Part shown: positions 14,428 to 22,316 of the stretch, in pieces
Layout of the letters: each line of letters starts with the position of its first letter
Position numbering within the stretch: the stretch's first letter is position 1
Assembly: GCF_026914305.1 (NCBI RefSeq)
Contig: NZ_CP113866.1
Span: 2,291,001-2,355,000, forward strand
Direction: 5' to 3'
Origin: Caldicellulosiruptor acetigenus
Lineage (GTDB): Bacteria; Bacillota; Thermoanaerobacteria; Caldicellulosiruptorales; Caldicellulosiruptoraceae
Length of the DNA: 64,000 nucleotides
Made by a program: the position numbers and the translations under genes
Notes under the pieces: generated by a model
Told to the model about the DNA's origin: nothing
Seen by the model: the letters and a program-made list of their open reading frames with translations, nothing else
Databases searched by the model: none

Positions 14428-16077
14428 ATGCCTGAGAAAAACAAAGATTTAAACTGTAAGGCCAACAATTATGCAGCTAAAATTTCAATAATATATGCAG
14501 TTGTGAGCGCAGTTTGGATTTTGGTCTCTGACATATTAACAACAACCCTTTTTGCAAAGAGAGGGCTTTTTACCATTTTTTCGGTCATTAAAGGTTGGCT
14601 CTTTGTACTTATCACTGCAAGCCTTTTGTATTTTCTGATTCGCAAAAAAATCTATTCGCTTTACCTTTCTGAAAATAAACTCCAAAATGCATTAGAGGAA
14701 CTTCAAAAGACAAATGCTGAGCTTTCCAAAACACAGGAAAAGCTTGTTGTCCAGTACAAAAAACTTTTAAAAAACCAGGAAAGGATAAAAGAGCTTGCTT
14801 TCTTTGACCAGCTAACTAACCTTCCAAACAGAAATCATTTTATGCTGGTACTTGAAAAGGCTATTAAAGAAGCACATTTCAAAGGCCAGCAACTTGCTCT
14901 GATATATATCGATATTGATAATTTCAGTAAAATTAATAATACTCTTGGCCATGAGACTGGTGACATTGTTTTAAAAGAAATTGCGCAAAGGCTTAAAGAA
15001 GCAGTGGGTAATAACGGATTTGTTGCAAGACTAACAGGAGATGAGTTTGGAATAATAATTTATAACTTTCTTGATTTTAATGTTTTGAATTATTTTATCT
15101 ATAAAATTTTTAATTCGTTTTCAATGTCATGGGAGATAATGGAATATGATTTTTACATTACACCAAGTATGGGAGTTGCCATATATCCTTCAGATGGCCA
15201 GGATAGTATATCACTTCTGAAGAATGCCGATAAGGCTTTGAAACTTGCCAAGGAAAAAGGCAAAAATACCTTTTGTTTTTATAACGTGGAAATGGACAAT
15301 ATACTACAGCAGAGACTTGAATTTGAATCAGACTTGAGAAAGGCTATTGAAAAAGACCAGTTCGTTTTGTATTATCAGCCAATTGTAAACCTTGAAAAAA
15401 TGCAGCTATGCGGAGCAGAAGCACTCATTCGCTGGATACATCCACAAAAAGGTATGATACCACCCATGTCTTTCATCCCAATTGCTGAGCAGACAGGACT
15501 AATATCACAAATCGGTCAATGGGTATTGACAAAGGCTATTTGGGATTTGAAAAGCATCAGAGAAGTAACAAACCACAACTTTTATGTTTCTTTCAATGCA
15601 TCTCTGAGAGAGTTTTCAAGCGCAAATTTTGTTGACAACGTACTTTATACAATTGAAGCCTTAAAAGCTGACCCTACTTCTTTAGGAATAGAGATTACCG
15701 AATCGGTTGCAATGGCAGACCCTCAAAATACCATAAAGTCGATCAATACCTTCAAAGAAAAAGGTATTAAAGTTTTTCTTGACGATTTTGGCACAGGCTA
15801 CTCTTCTTTGAACTATCTAAAACAGCTTCCCATTGACGTTGTTAAAATCGACAGAAGCTTTATAGCAAATATGAGCACTGACATAAAAGAACAAAGAATA
15901 GCTAAAAGTCTGATTGACCTTTCTCACATCTTAGACTTAAAAGTTGTAGCAGAGGGTATTGAGGATAGTCAGCAGGCTGAGATACTAAAATCTTTTGATT
16001 GTGACTTTGGGCAGGGGTATTTGTTCGGCAAACCTCTCCCAAAAGACCAATTTTTAGAACTTGCAAAGAGATTTTGA
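14428..16077 (+). CDS. Membrane GGDEF-EAL c-di-GMP protein
   Basis: About 549 residues. The ATG at 14428 (GTGGTGG 8 bases upstream) is preferred over GTG codons 15 bases earlier. Two N-terminal membrane helices (about residues 15-37 and 45-67) and a coiled coil (75-115) precede the GGDEF domain (about 120-280) and EAL domain (about 295-545). The cyclase motif is TGDEF rather than GGDEF, and no RxxD inhibitory site is seen before it. The EAL domain keeps EALIRW, the ITESVAM region and DDFGTGYSSL, so phosphodiesterase activity is likely. It probably hydrolyses c-di-GMP, with GGDEF as a weak cyclase or GTP-sensing regulator. Confidence 0.88.
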   Translation: MPEKNKDLNCKANNYAAKISIIYAVVSAVWILVSDILTTTLFAKRGLFTIFSVIKGWLFVLITASLLYFLIRKKIYSLYLSENKLQNALEELQKTNAELSKTQEKLVVQYKKLLKNQERIKELAFFDQLTNLPNRNHFMLVLEKAIKEAHFKGQQLALIYIDIDNFSKINNTLGHETGDIVLKEIAQRLKEAVGNNGFVARLTGDEFGIIIYNFLDFNVLNYFIYKIFNSFSMSWEIMEYDFYITPSMGVAIYPSDGQDSISLLKNADKALKLAKEKGKNTFCFYNVEMDNILQQRLEFESDLRKAIEKDQFVLYYQPIVNLEKMQLCGAEALIRWIHPQKGMIPPMSFIPIAEQTGLISQIGQWVLTKAIWDLKSIREVTNHNFYVSFNASLREFSSANFVDNVLYTIEALKADPTSLGIEITESVAMADPQNTIKSINTFKEKGIKVFLDDFGTGYSSLNYLKQLPIDVVKIDRSFIANMSTDIKEQRIAKSLIDLSHILDLKVVAEGIEDSQQAEILKSFDCDFGQGYLFGKPLPKDQFLELAKRF

Positions 16078-16091
16078 ATAGTAATTAGATT

Positions 16092-16535
16092 CTATAACCA
16101 CAGCCACATAATTATGGCATCATCCGGTGGGTTAGAATAGTAATTTTTTCTTATACCTTCCTGAACAAATCCAAAGCTCTTGTAAAGTGAAATAGCAACA
16201 TGGTTTTTGCTTCTCACTTCAAGTGTAAGTCCAACAAGGCCATTTTCTTTTGCATATGAAATGAGGGCAGAAAGTAACAATTTTCCTATTCCCTGCCCTC
16301 TTTTTTGAGGATGTACAGCAATATTTGTAATGTGCCCTTCATCCACAATATGATGCATCCCTGCAAAACCCCATACTCTGCCATCTTCTTCGTATACAAA
16401 ATATACTGCAGACTCATTTTGAACCTCATACTCAAAGCTTTCTCTGCTCCATGGAACAGAAAATGATAAAACTTCTATCTCATGCACCATATCTATATCC
16501 TCTTTTGTCATCCTTCTTATTAGGCCTTTTTTCAT
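16092..16535 (-). CDS. rimI: Ribosomal protein S18 N-acetyltransferase RimI
   Basis: A 147-residue GNAT acetyltransferase. The acetyl-CoA loop QKRGQGIGKLLL and the C-terminal YKSFGFVQEGIRKNYY are typical of RimI. It overlaps the upstream tsaB gene by 4 bp and completes a tsaE-tsaB-rimI cluster that is common in Firmicutes. It would acetylate the N-terminal alanine of S18 and possibly other proteins. Confidence 0.9.
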   Translation of the reverse strand: MKKGLIRRMTKEDIDMVHEIEVLSFSVPWSRESFEYEVQNESAVYFVYEEDGRVWGFAGMHHIVDEGHITNIAVHPQKRGQGIGKLLLSALISYAKENGLVGLTLEVRSKNHVAISLYKSFGFVQEGIRKNYYSNPPDDAIIMWLWL

Positions 16536-17197
16536 GTGTCCTGGTCCCTTTCTGCATACGATTTTTTAAGGTAAACTGGTATAAGGTCAAAATGAGAACA
16601 AATCTTGCCTTCCTGGGCAAGCTCAAAAGCCAAAATTCCAACATTTGATGCTTTTTGGTACTGCAAAAATTTGGGCGAAATTTTAAACTCAGAAAAATCA
16701 TAAATGTCCAGACCTTCGCCCAGCAAAACAGGGTCATACTTTTTTGCAAGTTCTTTTGCTTCTTCAATATCAAGTATCGAAGTTGGATGATATGTTTTGA
16801 GTTTGCCCTCCTCGAATCTGAAAATTCCAGTAAATACTTTTTGTGACTTTGCATCCAAAATGGGCATCAGAAAATCTGAACAAGCCCAGAAGTTATAGCA
16901 AAGAGCTTTCAAGGTATCAACACCTACACACGGCTTTGAAGTAGCATAGCAAAAACCTTTTATTGTTGAAACACCAATCCTAAGTCCTGTAAAAGAACCA
17001 GGTCCTATTGATACCGCAAATAGGTCAACATCTTCTATTTTACTCGAAGCATTTTTTAATACCTGGTCAATCAAATCGATTAGCATTACAGAGTGAACAA
17101 GTTTTGTGTTAAGCACTATCTCAGAAATTACTTTTAAGTCTTCCAACAAGGCAGCGCTTGCAACCTTGCCGGACGTCTCAATCGCCAATATCTTCAT
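16532..17197 (-). CDS. tsaB: tRNA t6A synthesis protein TsaB
   Basis: A 221-residue ASKHA-fold protein. MKILAIETSG at the N-terminus and SIGPGSFTGLRIG near residues 64-76 are hallmark motifs. TsaB partners TsaD and TsaE to transfer threonylcarbamoyl to A37 of ANN-decoding tRNAs. It overlaps tsaE by 20 bp and rimI by 4 bp, showing a coupled operon. tsaD is not in this window. Confidence 0.93.
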   Translation of the reverse strand: MKILAIETSGKVASAALLEDLKVISEIVLNTKLVHSVMLIDLIDQVLKNASSKIEDVDLFAVSIGPGSFTGLRIGVSTIKGFCYATSKPCVGVDTLKALCYNFWACSDFLMPILDAKSQKVFTGIFRFEEGKLKTYHPTSILDIEEAKELAKKYDPVLLGEGLDIYDFSEFKISPKFLQYQKASNVGILAFELAQEGKICSHFDLIPVYLKKSYAERDQDT

Positions 17198-17651
17198 CTT
17201 TTTCTATCACATCCTCAACATTTTTGTACTTTTCCCCAACACCTGTTATCAATATTTTTCGAACATTCTCATCTATCTTCTGAATCTCAACCTTTAAATA
17301 TTCTTTGGGATGAAGTCTTTTTAACTTATCAGCCCACTCAATTATCACAATACCATCACCATAAAAATACTCCTCATATCCTATATCCTCAAGCTCTGTC
17401 TCTTCAATCCTGTAAATGTCAAAATGATAAACCAAAATGCCATCTTTCCCCTCATACACATGAAATATGGTAAACGTTGGACTTGAAATATCTTCAATCC
17501 CAAAAGCCTTGGCAATCCCACATGTCAGTGCAGTCTTTCCGCTACCAAGTTCTCCTTCTAAGGTAACAATAGCACCTTGGAAAAGATTTCTTCCAATGTT
17601 ATAGCCAATCGACACTGTTTCATCATACGAATAAGACATTATCTCCTTCAT
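17178..17651 (-). CDS. tsaE: tRNA t6A ATPase TsaE
   Basis: A 157-residue P-loop ATPase. Walker A GELGSGKTAL (about 34-43), SSPTFTIFHVYEG, and the acidic Walker B region IVIIEWADKL match TsaE. It drives the TsaBD threonylcarbamoyl-transfer cycle. Two start codons are possible: ATG at 17651, or ATG at 17639, which follows AAGGAG by only three bases. First gene of the cluster. Confidence 0.92.
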   Translation of the reverse strand: MKEIMSYSYDETVSIGYNIGRNLFQGAIVTLEGELGSGKTALTCGIAKAFGIEDISSPTFTIFHVYEGKDGILVYHFDIYRIEETELEDIGYEEYFYGDGIVIIEWADKLKRLHPKEYLKVEIQKIDENVRKILITGVGEKYKNVEDVIEKDEDIGD

Positions 17652-17670
17652 TTTTCATAATTTCCCCTTT

Positions 17671-18837
17671 TTATTTGCGGTGATATACAACTTTGCCATC
17701 AATCAGGACATATTCAACCTCAGAAAATATGTCAAAAGGATGACCCTTGTATATTACAATATCAGCATCTTTGCCTTCCTTTATACTCCCAACCCTATTA
17801 TCAATTCCTAAAATCTTTGCAGGGTTTATGGTAATTGCTTTTAGAGCCTCTATCTCATCCATTCCGCTTTTGCACGCAAGCGCGCTACATAGCACAAGAT
17901 ATTTTTGCGGAATGACAGGATGGTCGGTCATAATAGCAACAAGAATGCCCTCTTTAGAAAGTATTCCTGGATTTTTGAAATCAAGGTTTTTAAGCTCAAC
18001 CTTTGACCTGTCAGTAAGGTTTGGTCCAACAATGCATGGGATATTTTCTTGTTTTAGCTCATCCACAATCAAATATCCGTCTGTCACATGGTCAAGTGTG
18101 AGATTTACATCAAATTCTTTTGCTATCCTTATTGCCGTGAATATGTCATCTGCCCTGTGAGCATGCGCTTTCAGCGGAATTTCTTTTGTTAAAACCTTTA
18201 TAAGGCTCTCACTTTTCATATCAAACTCTGGCATATCTTTTTCTTCATCCTGCTGAGCCTCAAGTTTTTTATTTAAGTACTCTCTTGCTTTAAAAAGTGC
18301 TTCTCTTAAGATTGCAGCAGTTGCCATGCGTGTTTGAGGCATCTGATGTTTTTCATGGTACACGCTTTTTGGGTTTTCGCCAAACGCAACCTTCATTGCA
18401 GCAGGTTCTTTCACAACCATTTTGTCAACTCTCTTGCCAAACGTCTTGATGACACAAAACTGCCCGCCTATCACGTTAGCGCTTCCTGGTCCTGTTGCAA
18501 CACATGTAACCCCACCTTCAATTGCCTCTTCAAAACTCCTGTCAAATGGATTTATAGCATCAATTGCTCTCAGGTGCGGCGTGACAGGGTCTGAGTCTTC
18601 GTTCCCATCAGCACCTTCAAACCCGACAGAGTCTTCCCACATTCCTATGTGTGAGTGCGCATCTATAAACCCTGGAAAGACAAGTCTTCCTGTTGCATCT
18701 ATTACATGGGCAAATTCTTCATGAATATTTTGGTCAATCATTGCTATCTTGCCATCTTTGATAAGTATATCGCCTTTTTCAATAATTCCTTTCTCATCCA
18801 TTGTATAGATTTTTGCATTTTTTATTAAGATGTCCAT
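17671..18837 (-). CDS. Metal-dependent amidohydrolase
   Basis: About 388 residues from the ATG at 18837, which follows a consensus AAAGGAGG; an earlier in-frame start lacks a site. Metal-ligand motifs are DAHSHIG (HxH), KAHAHRADD, LDHVTDG and MTDHPV, typical of the imidazolonepropionase-related amidohydrolases. An N-terminal beta-sandwich (LIKNAKIYTMDEKG) and the C-terminal DADIVIYKG frame the barrel. The substrate is unknown; the family includes cyclic amidases and deacetylases. Cytoplasmic. It precedes tsaE by 19 bp and may be cotranscribed without a shared function. Confidence 0.82.
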   Translation of the reverse strand: MDILIKNAKIYTMDEKGIIEKGDILIKDGKIAMIDQNIHEEFAHVIDATGRLVFPGFIDAHSHIGMWEDSVGFEGADGNEDSDPVTPHLRAIDAINPFDRSFEEAIEGGVTCVATGPGSANVIGGQFCVIKTFGKRVDKMVVKEPAAMKVAFGENPKSVYHEKHQMPQTRMATAAILREALFKAREYLNKKLEAQQDEEKDMPEFDMKSESLIKVLTKEIPLKAHAHRADDIFTAIRIAKEFDVNLTLDHVTDGYLIVDELKQENIPCIVGPNLTDRSKVELKNLDFKNPGILSKEGILVAIMTDHPVIPQKYLVLCSALACKSGMDEIEALKAITINPAKILGIDNRVGSIKEGKDADIVIYKGHPFDIFSEVEYVLIDGKVVYHRK

Positions 18838-18872
18838 CGCTGTAGATTTCCTCCTTTGAATATCTTTCAAGA

Positions 18873-20312
18873 TTATTTTGTTGCATGCATAAGATATGTC
18901 ATATCAAATTTGGGTTTCAGCGCCAAGTGCGCCTCAACAGGTTTCTGATAAAGGTACACCTTCCCATATTCTTTTGTCAAAACATAAACCTCTTCAAATC
19001 CACTTGATTTTATGAGATTTATATACTCGGATGTACTTCTAAAAGTTTTCACCTTTTCCATAAACTCTGGTCTTATGCCCAAATCAAAATCAAGTTTTAA
19101 TACTTCTCCAGAAAGTTTATCAAATGCAATTTCAAGTTTTCCATTCATTATGTAGGCATTCCCTATATAGAGCTTGTAACTTACAGTGTGCTGATTATCG
19201 TTTTCGAATATATAAGATTTTGCAACAACGTATTTGCCAGCAAGCACCTGCATAATCTGCTCTGCTTTATCGTTTAAGACCTTAGAGTCAACCTTTTTTA
19301 TTTCACCAGATGATTTTAAATCTGCCATGGCTTTCAAGATGTTCCCGTACTTGTCGGCAGTTATCTTTACAGTACCAAGAATACTTTTTTTGGTGTATGA
19401 GTATTCACCACTGGAAGAAATGCTAAACTCGGAAGCAGAAAATGGAAGACGTCTTGCCTGGGAAGAAAGCAGATTTAAAATCTTTCCAAATTTCAACTTT
19501 ACATATTCAACCTGTGCTTTTTTTTGAGCATACTCAACATAGTTATTGTAATCCCGAATATTTAAAGTGTTTGTAGATAGATTAATCTGTGGATACACTT
19601 TGCCATCAACAAAGTCGTAATAGACATCTTTTAATCCAAGGACACTGTTCAATGTGGTATACTTTAAAAAAGAATCAGAGCTCAAAACAGGTACAACCTT
19701 TATGCTACTTAAGATTTTACCCTCTTCGTCACCTTTTTTGCCTGCACTTTTGAAGTTAATATCTTGATGCCAGTTTATGCTAAACTCTAAAAGTTCTCCA
19801 TTATCTTTGTTAAGTACAACCGTTGCCCAGTTTCCTAAAACTTTTTTGTCGCCTTCATAGCGATTAAAAACACAAATGTAGGCGTTTGGCGATGAAGCCA
19901 CCTCAATCTCAACATTTCCTTTTGTATAAGGCGCAAGCTTATATAAAAGCTTGAAAGCTTTTGTCTTCACATCTCTTATTGAAAACTTGTTAACCATGTC
20001 GGAAGGAGTAAATTTCTTAAAATAAACTATTGACTGGTCTTCTTTCATGTATATTTCATATTTTGATTTTGAGTCTTCAAAAAGATACTTGAACATAAAG
20101 GTATCGTCTGGTAACTTCTCGATGACAATGTTGTCTTCAACAAGCTTTGCATTTTTCAGTTCAAACATATTTTTTACATAGGTTATGTTGTCATTTTGGG
20201 TTGGCGTATTTTTGACCGTAAAATTTCTGATTAAAAGGATTATAAACAAAATTCCAAATACAAACGCTGCAATACTTATCCCAAGCCTTTTTGTATAAAT
20301 CTTTATTTTCAT
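18873..20312 (-). CDS. YcdB/YcdC-domain membrane-anchored protein
   Basis: About 479 residues from the ATG at 20312; the frame extends to a TTG at 20351, and neither start has an ideal ribosome site. One N-terminal membrane helix (about 9-32) leads to a long extracytoplasmic region. The repeated pattern of AYICVFNRYEG..., WATVVLNKDNGELLEFSINW and GNAYIMNGKLEIAFDKLSGEVL resembles the YcdB/YcdC (PepSY-like) repeat of Firmicute surface proteins. Such domains are thought to inhibit or chaperone peptidases. Function unknown. Confidence 0.65.
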   Translation of the reverse strand: MKIKIYTKRLGISIAAFVFGILFIILLIRNFTVKNTPTQNDNITYVKNMFELKNAKLVEDNIVIEKLPDDTFMFKYLFEDSKSKYEIYMKEDQSIVYFKKFTPSDMVNKFSIRDVKTKAFKLLYKLAPYTKGNVEIEVASSPNAYICVFNRYEGDKKVLGNWATVVLNKDNGELLEFSINWHQDINFKSAGKKGDEEGKILSSIKVVPVLSSDSFLKYTTLNSVLGLKDVYYDFVDGKVYPQINLSTNTLNIRDYNNYVEYAQKKAQVEYVKLKFGKILNLLSSQARRLPFSASEFSISSSGEYSYTKKSILGTVKITADKYGNILKAMADLKSSGEIKKVDSKVLNDKAEQIMQVLAGKYVVAKSYIFENDNQHTVSYKLYIGNAYIMNGKLEIAFDKLSGEVLKLDFDLGIRPEFMEKVKTFRSTSEYINLIKSSGFEEVYVLTKEYGKVYLYQKPVEAHLALKPKFDMTYLMHATK

Positions 20313-20374
20313 ATCAATCGGTTTTTTAAAAACCTTCCCTCGCTTTTTCAAAGCAGATTGTTACTTTAATTGTA

Positions 20375-21145
20375 TCATTTTGTTATTTCACCTTCAATAT
20401 ACGCAAAGGCATTGTGGTTGTGAATGCTCTCAATTGACTCAACAAAAACCTTATACCATTTTATTCGCCCATCTTCCTTTATTTTCAAAACAACCTCTCT
20501 CAAAAGGTCTTCAACAAAGCGAGGGTTCTGGTAAGCTCTTTCTGTTACCCATTTTTCGTCAGGTCTTTTTAAAATAGAATAAAGAGGGCATGATGCAGAA
20601 GCTTCTGCAATCTCAACAAGTTCCTCAATCCACATAAACTTTTTCATTCTCACTTCTATCGTCACATAAGCTCTCTGGTTGTGAGCTCCATACTCTGAAA
20701 TTTCTTTTGAGCATGGGCACAGAGTGTGAACAGGGACAATCACACCAGTTTTGAGGTCAAATTTCTGGTCTTTTTCTGCTTCAAAATAACAGTCAACTTT
20801 AAGTGGAGAAAGTGTTCCTGTCACAGGTGTTCTTTTGTTGATAAAGTAAGGAAAATCAAACCTTATATAGGCTTTTTCTGAATTCAGCTTTTCTTTTATC
20901 CTATCCAAAAGCTTTTCGATCTCCTTTGGTCCTACAACTTTCAGCTCATCTATAGCTTCAATGAACCTGGACATGTGCGTGCCTCTGATATCACCTTTTA
21001 GCTCTGCTGCAGCGGTGATTTTTGCAATTGTTGTCTGAGTTTTGTTTTCTCTGTCCATTACAACAATTGGCCAATTCAGGTCTTTTATCCCCACCTTCTG
21101 GATGGAAATCCCTCTCTGGTCTTTCTGGCTCTGCACATCAATCAT
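20375..21145 (-). CDS. folE2: GTP cyclohydrolase FolE2 (type IB)
   Basis: A 256-residue protein of the FolE2/MptA family. The metal-site motif HTLCPCSKEISEYGAHNQR (about 142-160) is clear, as are the N-terminal DVQ..., RGTHMSRF and the later SCPLYSILKRPDE segments. It converts GTP to 7,8-dihydroneopterin triphosphate and, unlike FolE, does not need zinc. Its start overlaps the queD stop by 4 bp (ATGA), so the product is likely channelled to queuosine; it could also serve folate synthesis. Confidence 0.93.
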   Translation of the reverse strand: MIDVQSQKDQRGISIQKVGIKDLNWPIVVMDRENKTQTTIAKITAAAELKGDIRGTHMSRFIEAIDELKVVGPKEIEKLLDRIKEKLNSEKAYIRFDFPYFINKRTPVTGTLSPLKVDCYFEAEKDQKFDLKTGVIVPVHTLCPCSKEISEYGAHNQRAYVTIEVRMKKFMWIEELVEIAEASASCPLYSILKRPDEKWVTERAYQNPRFVEDLLREVVLKIKEDGRIKWYKVFVESIESIHNHNAFAYIEGEITK

Positions 21146-21504
21146 TCATCTTCACCCCTGTATATGACGCTGCTATCTTCTGTCTCCCACACTTCAATTT
21201 CATAAAGTCTGCAGCCTTGTTCTTCTATTTTTTTGCTAAGTTTCCCCCATATCCACTTTGCAATGTTCTCAGCAGTAGGATTTTCTATTATGTCGTTTAT
21301 ATATGCATGGTCTAAGATGTCAATTACCTCATCCTGCACAATCTTTTTCAAAAGCACAAAGTCTATCACCATGTCCTGGTCATCGGGTTTGCCTTCCACT
21401 GTCACAACAAGCTTGTATGTGTGCCCGTGAAGGTTTTCACATTTTCCATTGTACTTTGTAAGATTATGCGCTGCATCAAATTTGAAGATTTTTTTAAGAA
21501 GCAT
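21142..21504 (-). CDS. queD: 6-carboxytetrahydropterin synthase QueD
   Basis: About 120 residues from the ATG at 21504, which lies 13 bases after GGAG; a GTG at 21516 is too close to that site. Zinc ligands are visible in FDAAHNL and NLHGHTY, with the catalytic Cys in GKCENLHGH, and LDHAYIND and PTAEN complete the active site. It makes 6-carboxy-tetrahydropterin from dihydroneopterin triphosphate, the second step toward preQ0 and queuosine. QueE and QueC are not in this window. No preQ1 riboswitch is evident upstream. Confidence 0.9.
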   Translation of the reverse strand: MLLKKIFKFDAAHNLTKYNGKCENLHGHTYKLVVTVEGKPDDQDMVIDFVLLKKIVQDEVIDILDHAYINDIIENPTAENIAKWIWGKLSKKIEEQGCRLYEIEVWETEDSSVIYRGEDE

Positions 21505-21559
21505 GATTGTTCTCACTCTCCTTCAGATAATGATACATTATTTATCTTAGAAGTAAAAA

Positions 21560-21593
21560 CCCAGACCAAGATGTTCATATCTCTTGGTCTGGG
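21560..21593 (-). terminator. Terminator of the vapBC-like operon
   Basis: On the minus strand CCCAGACCAAGA and TCTTGGTCTGGG form a perfect 12-bp stem around a 10-nt loop, followed by TTTTTACTT. The stop codon of the restored toxin frame (21575-21577) falls inside the loop. Confidence 0.85.
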
Positions 21594-22007
21594 AGAATAT
21601 ATTTTCCCAAAAACTCTGTTGGTGTTAAAATTTTTATTTTAGTGGCTTTCATTTTCTTATCCCGAGTAATTATTGCATATGCTTTTATTTTTTTCTGCAC
21701 ATACAATCTGTAGAGCATCTTCCAAATCTGGATAATCACTTAAAAGAGCTTTTTTAATGTCTGTCTTACATACATTAACGATTTCAATATATTTTAACAG
21801 CTCAATTAACATTAATCTTACTTTCTCATAATGTATACTCTTTTTTGCAATATAGAAAATATCGGTAATACTATTTGCTGTAATGTAACCTTTATAATTA
21901 TCACTACTTAAAAGAAGTTTAAATAGTCTCACAGTTGATTCATAAAAAGGTTCTCTAGCAAGTATTAAATCTAATATTACATTCGTATCTAATAAGATTC
22001 TATTCAA
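21575..22007 (-). pseudogene. VapC-like PIN-domain toxin, frameshifted
   Basis: The PIN domain begins normally with LLDTNVILDLI (first acidic residue) and continues through SITDIFYIAKK and YPDLEDALQ (later acidic residues). At a run of seven A (near 21689-21695) the frame shifts and stops at 21657, after 116 residues, in an unrelated tail. Removing one A gives EKIKAYAIITRDKKMK... through LTPTEFLGKY to a stop at 21575, the usual PIN ending of about 143 residues. The toxin, a ribonuclease acting on tRNA or rRNA, is therefore interrupted, rescued by slippage on the A-run, or affected by a sequence error. It overlaps the antitoxin gene by 8 bp. Confidence 0.8.
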
Positions 22008-22260
22008 TTTTTAATATTCTCTCCTCTCTTGCCTTATCCACATCTATATCCTTTATATCACTTGCAGCACCTGCAAGCTTGTCAATTAGTTCAAAAACCT
22101 TTTGTTTTTTCTTTAAATTATTTTTTCTATTTTTATTATCTCTTAGAGGCACAATTTTAAGTGTTGGTTTCCCATCTTCTGCTATTATTACTTCTTCTCT
22201 TTTGGCAACTTCTAAAAACTTTTGAACATTTTCTTTAAATTCCTCGGCATTAATCAGCAT
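22000..22260 (-). CDS. Phd/YefM-type antitoxin
   Basis: About 86 residues from the ATG at 22260, 7 bases after AGGTGA. The N-terminus (MLINAEEFKENVQKFLEVAKREEVIIAEDGKPTLKIVPL, split by family into a beta strand, helix and strands) matches the Phd/YefM DNA-binding fold. The charged C-terminus (LIDKLAGAASDIKDIDVDKAREER) would wrap the PIN toxin. It overlaps the toxin gene by 8 bp. It should repress its own promoter with the toxin; a TATAAT lies about 30 bp upstream on this strand. Confidence 0.82.
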   Translation of the reverse strand: MLINAEEFKENVQKFLEVAKREEVIIAEDGKPTLKIVPLRDNKNRKNNLKKKQKVFELIDKLAGAASDIKDIDVDKAREERILKIE

Positions 22261-22316
22261 TACTTTCTCACCTACTTTCAACTTCCTTATAAATTTATTA
22301 TACCACATTCTTTCCC

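Noticed and set aside
21505..21560. preQ1 riboswitch upstream of queD
   Set aside because: The short leader lacks the preQ1 aptamer layout; only an ordinary ribosome site and the next operon's terminator are seen.
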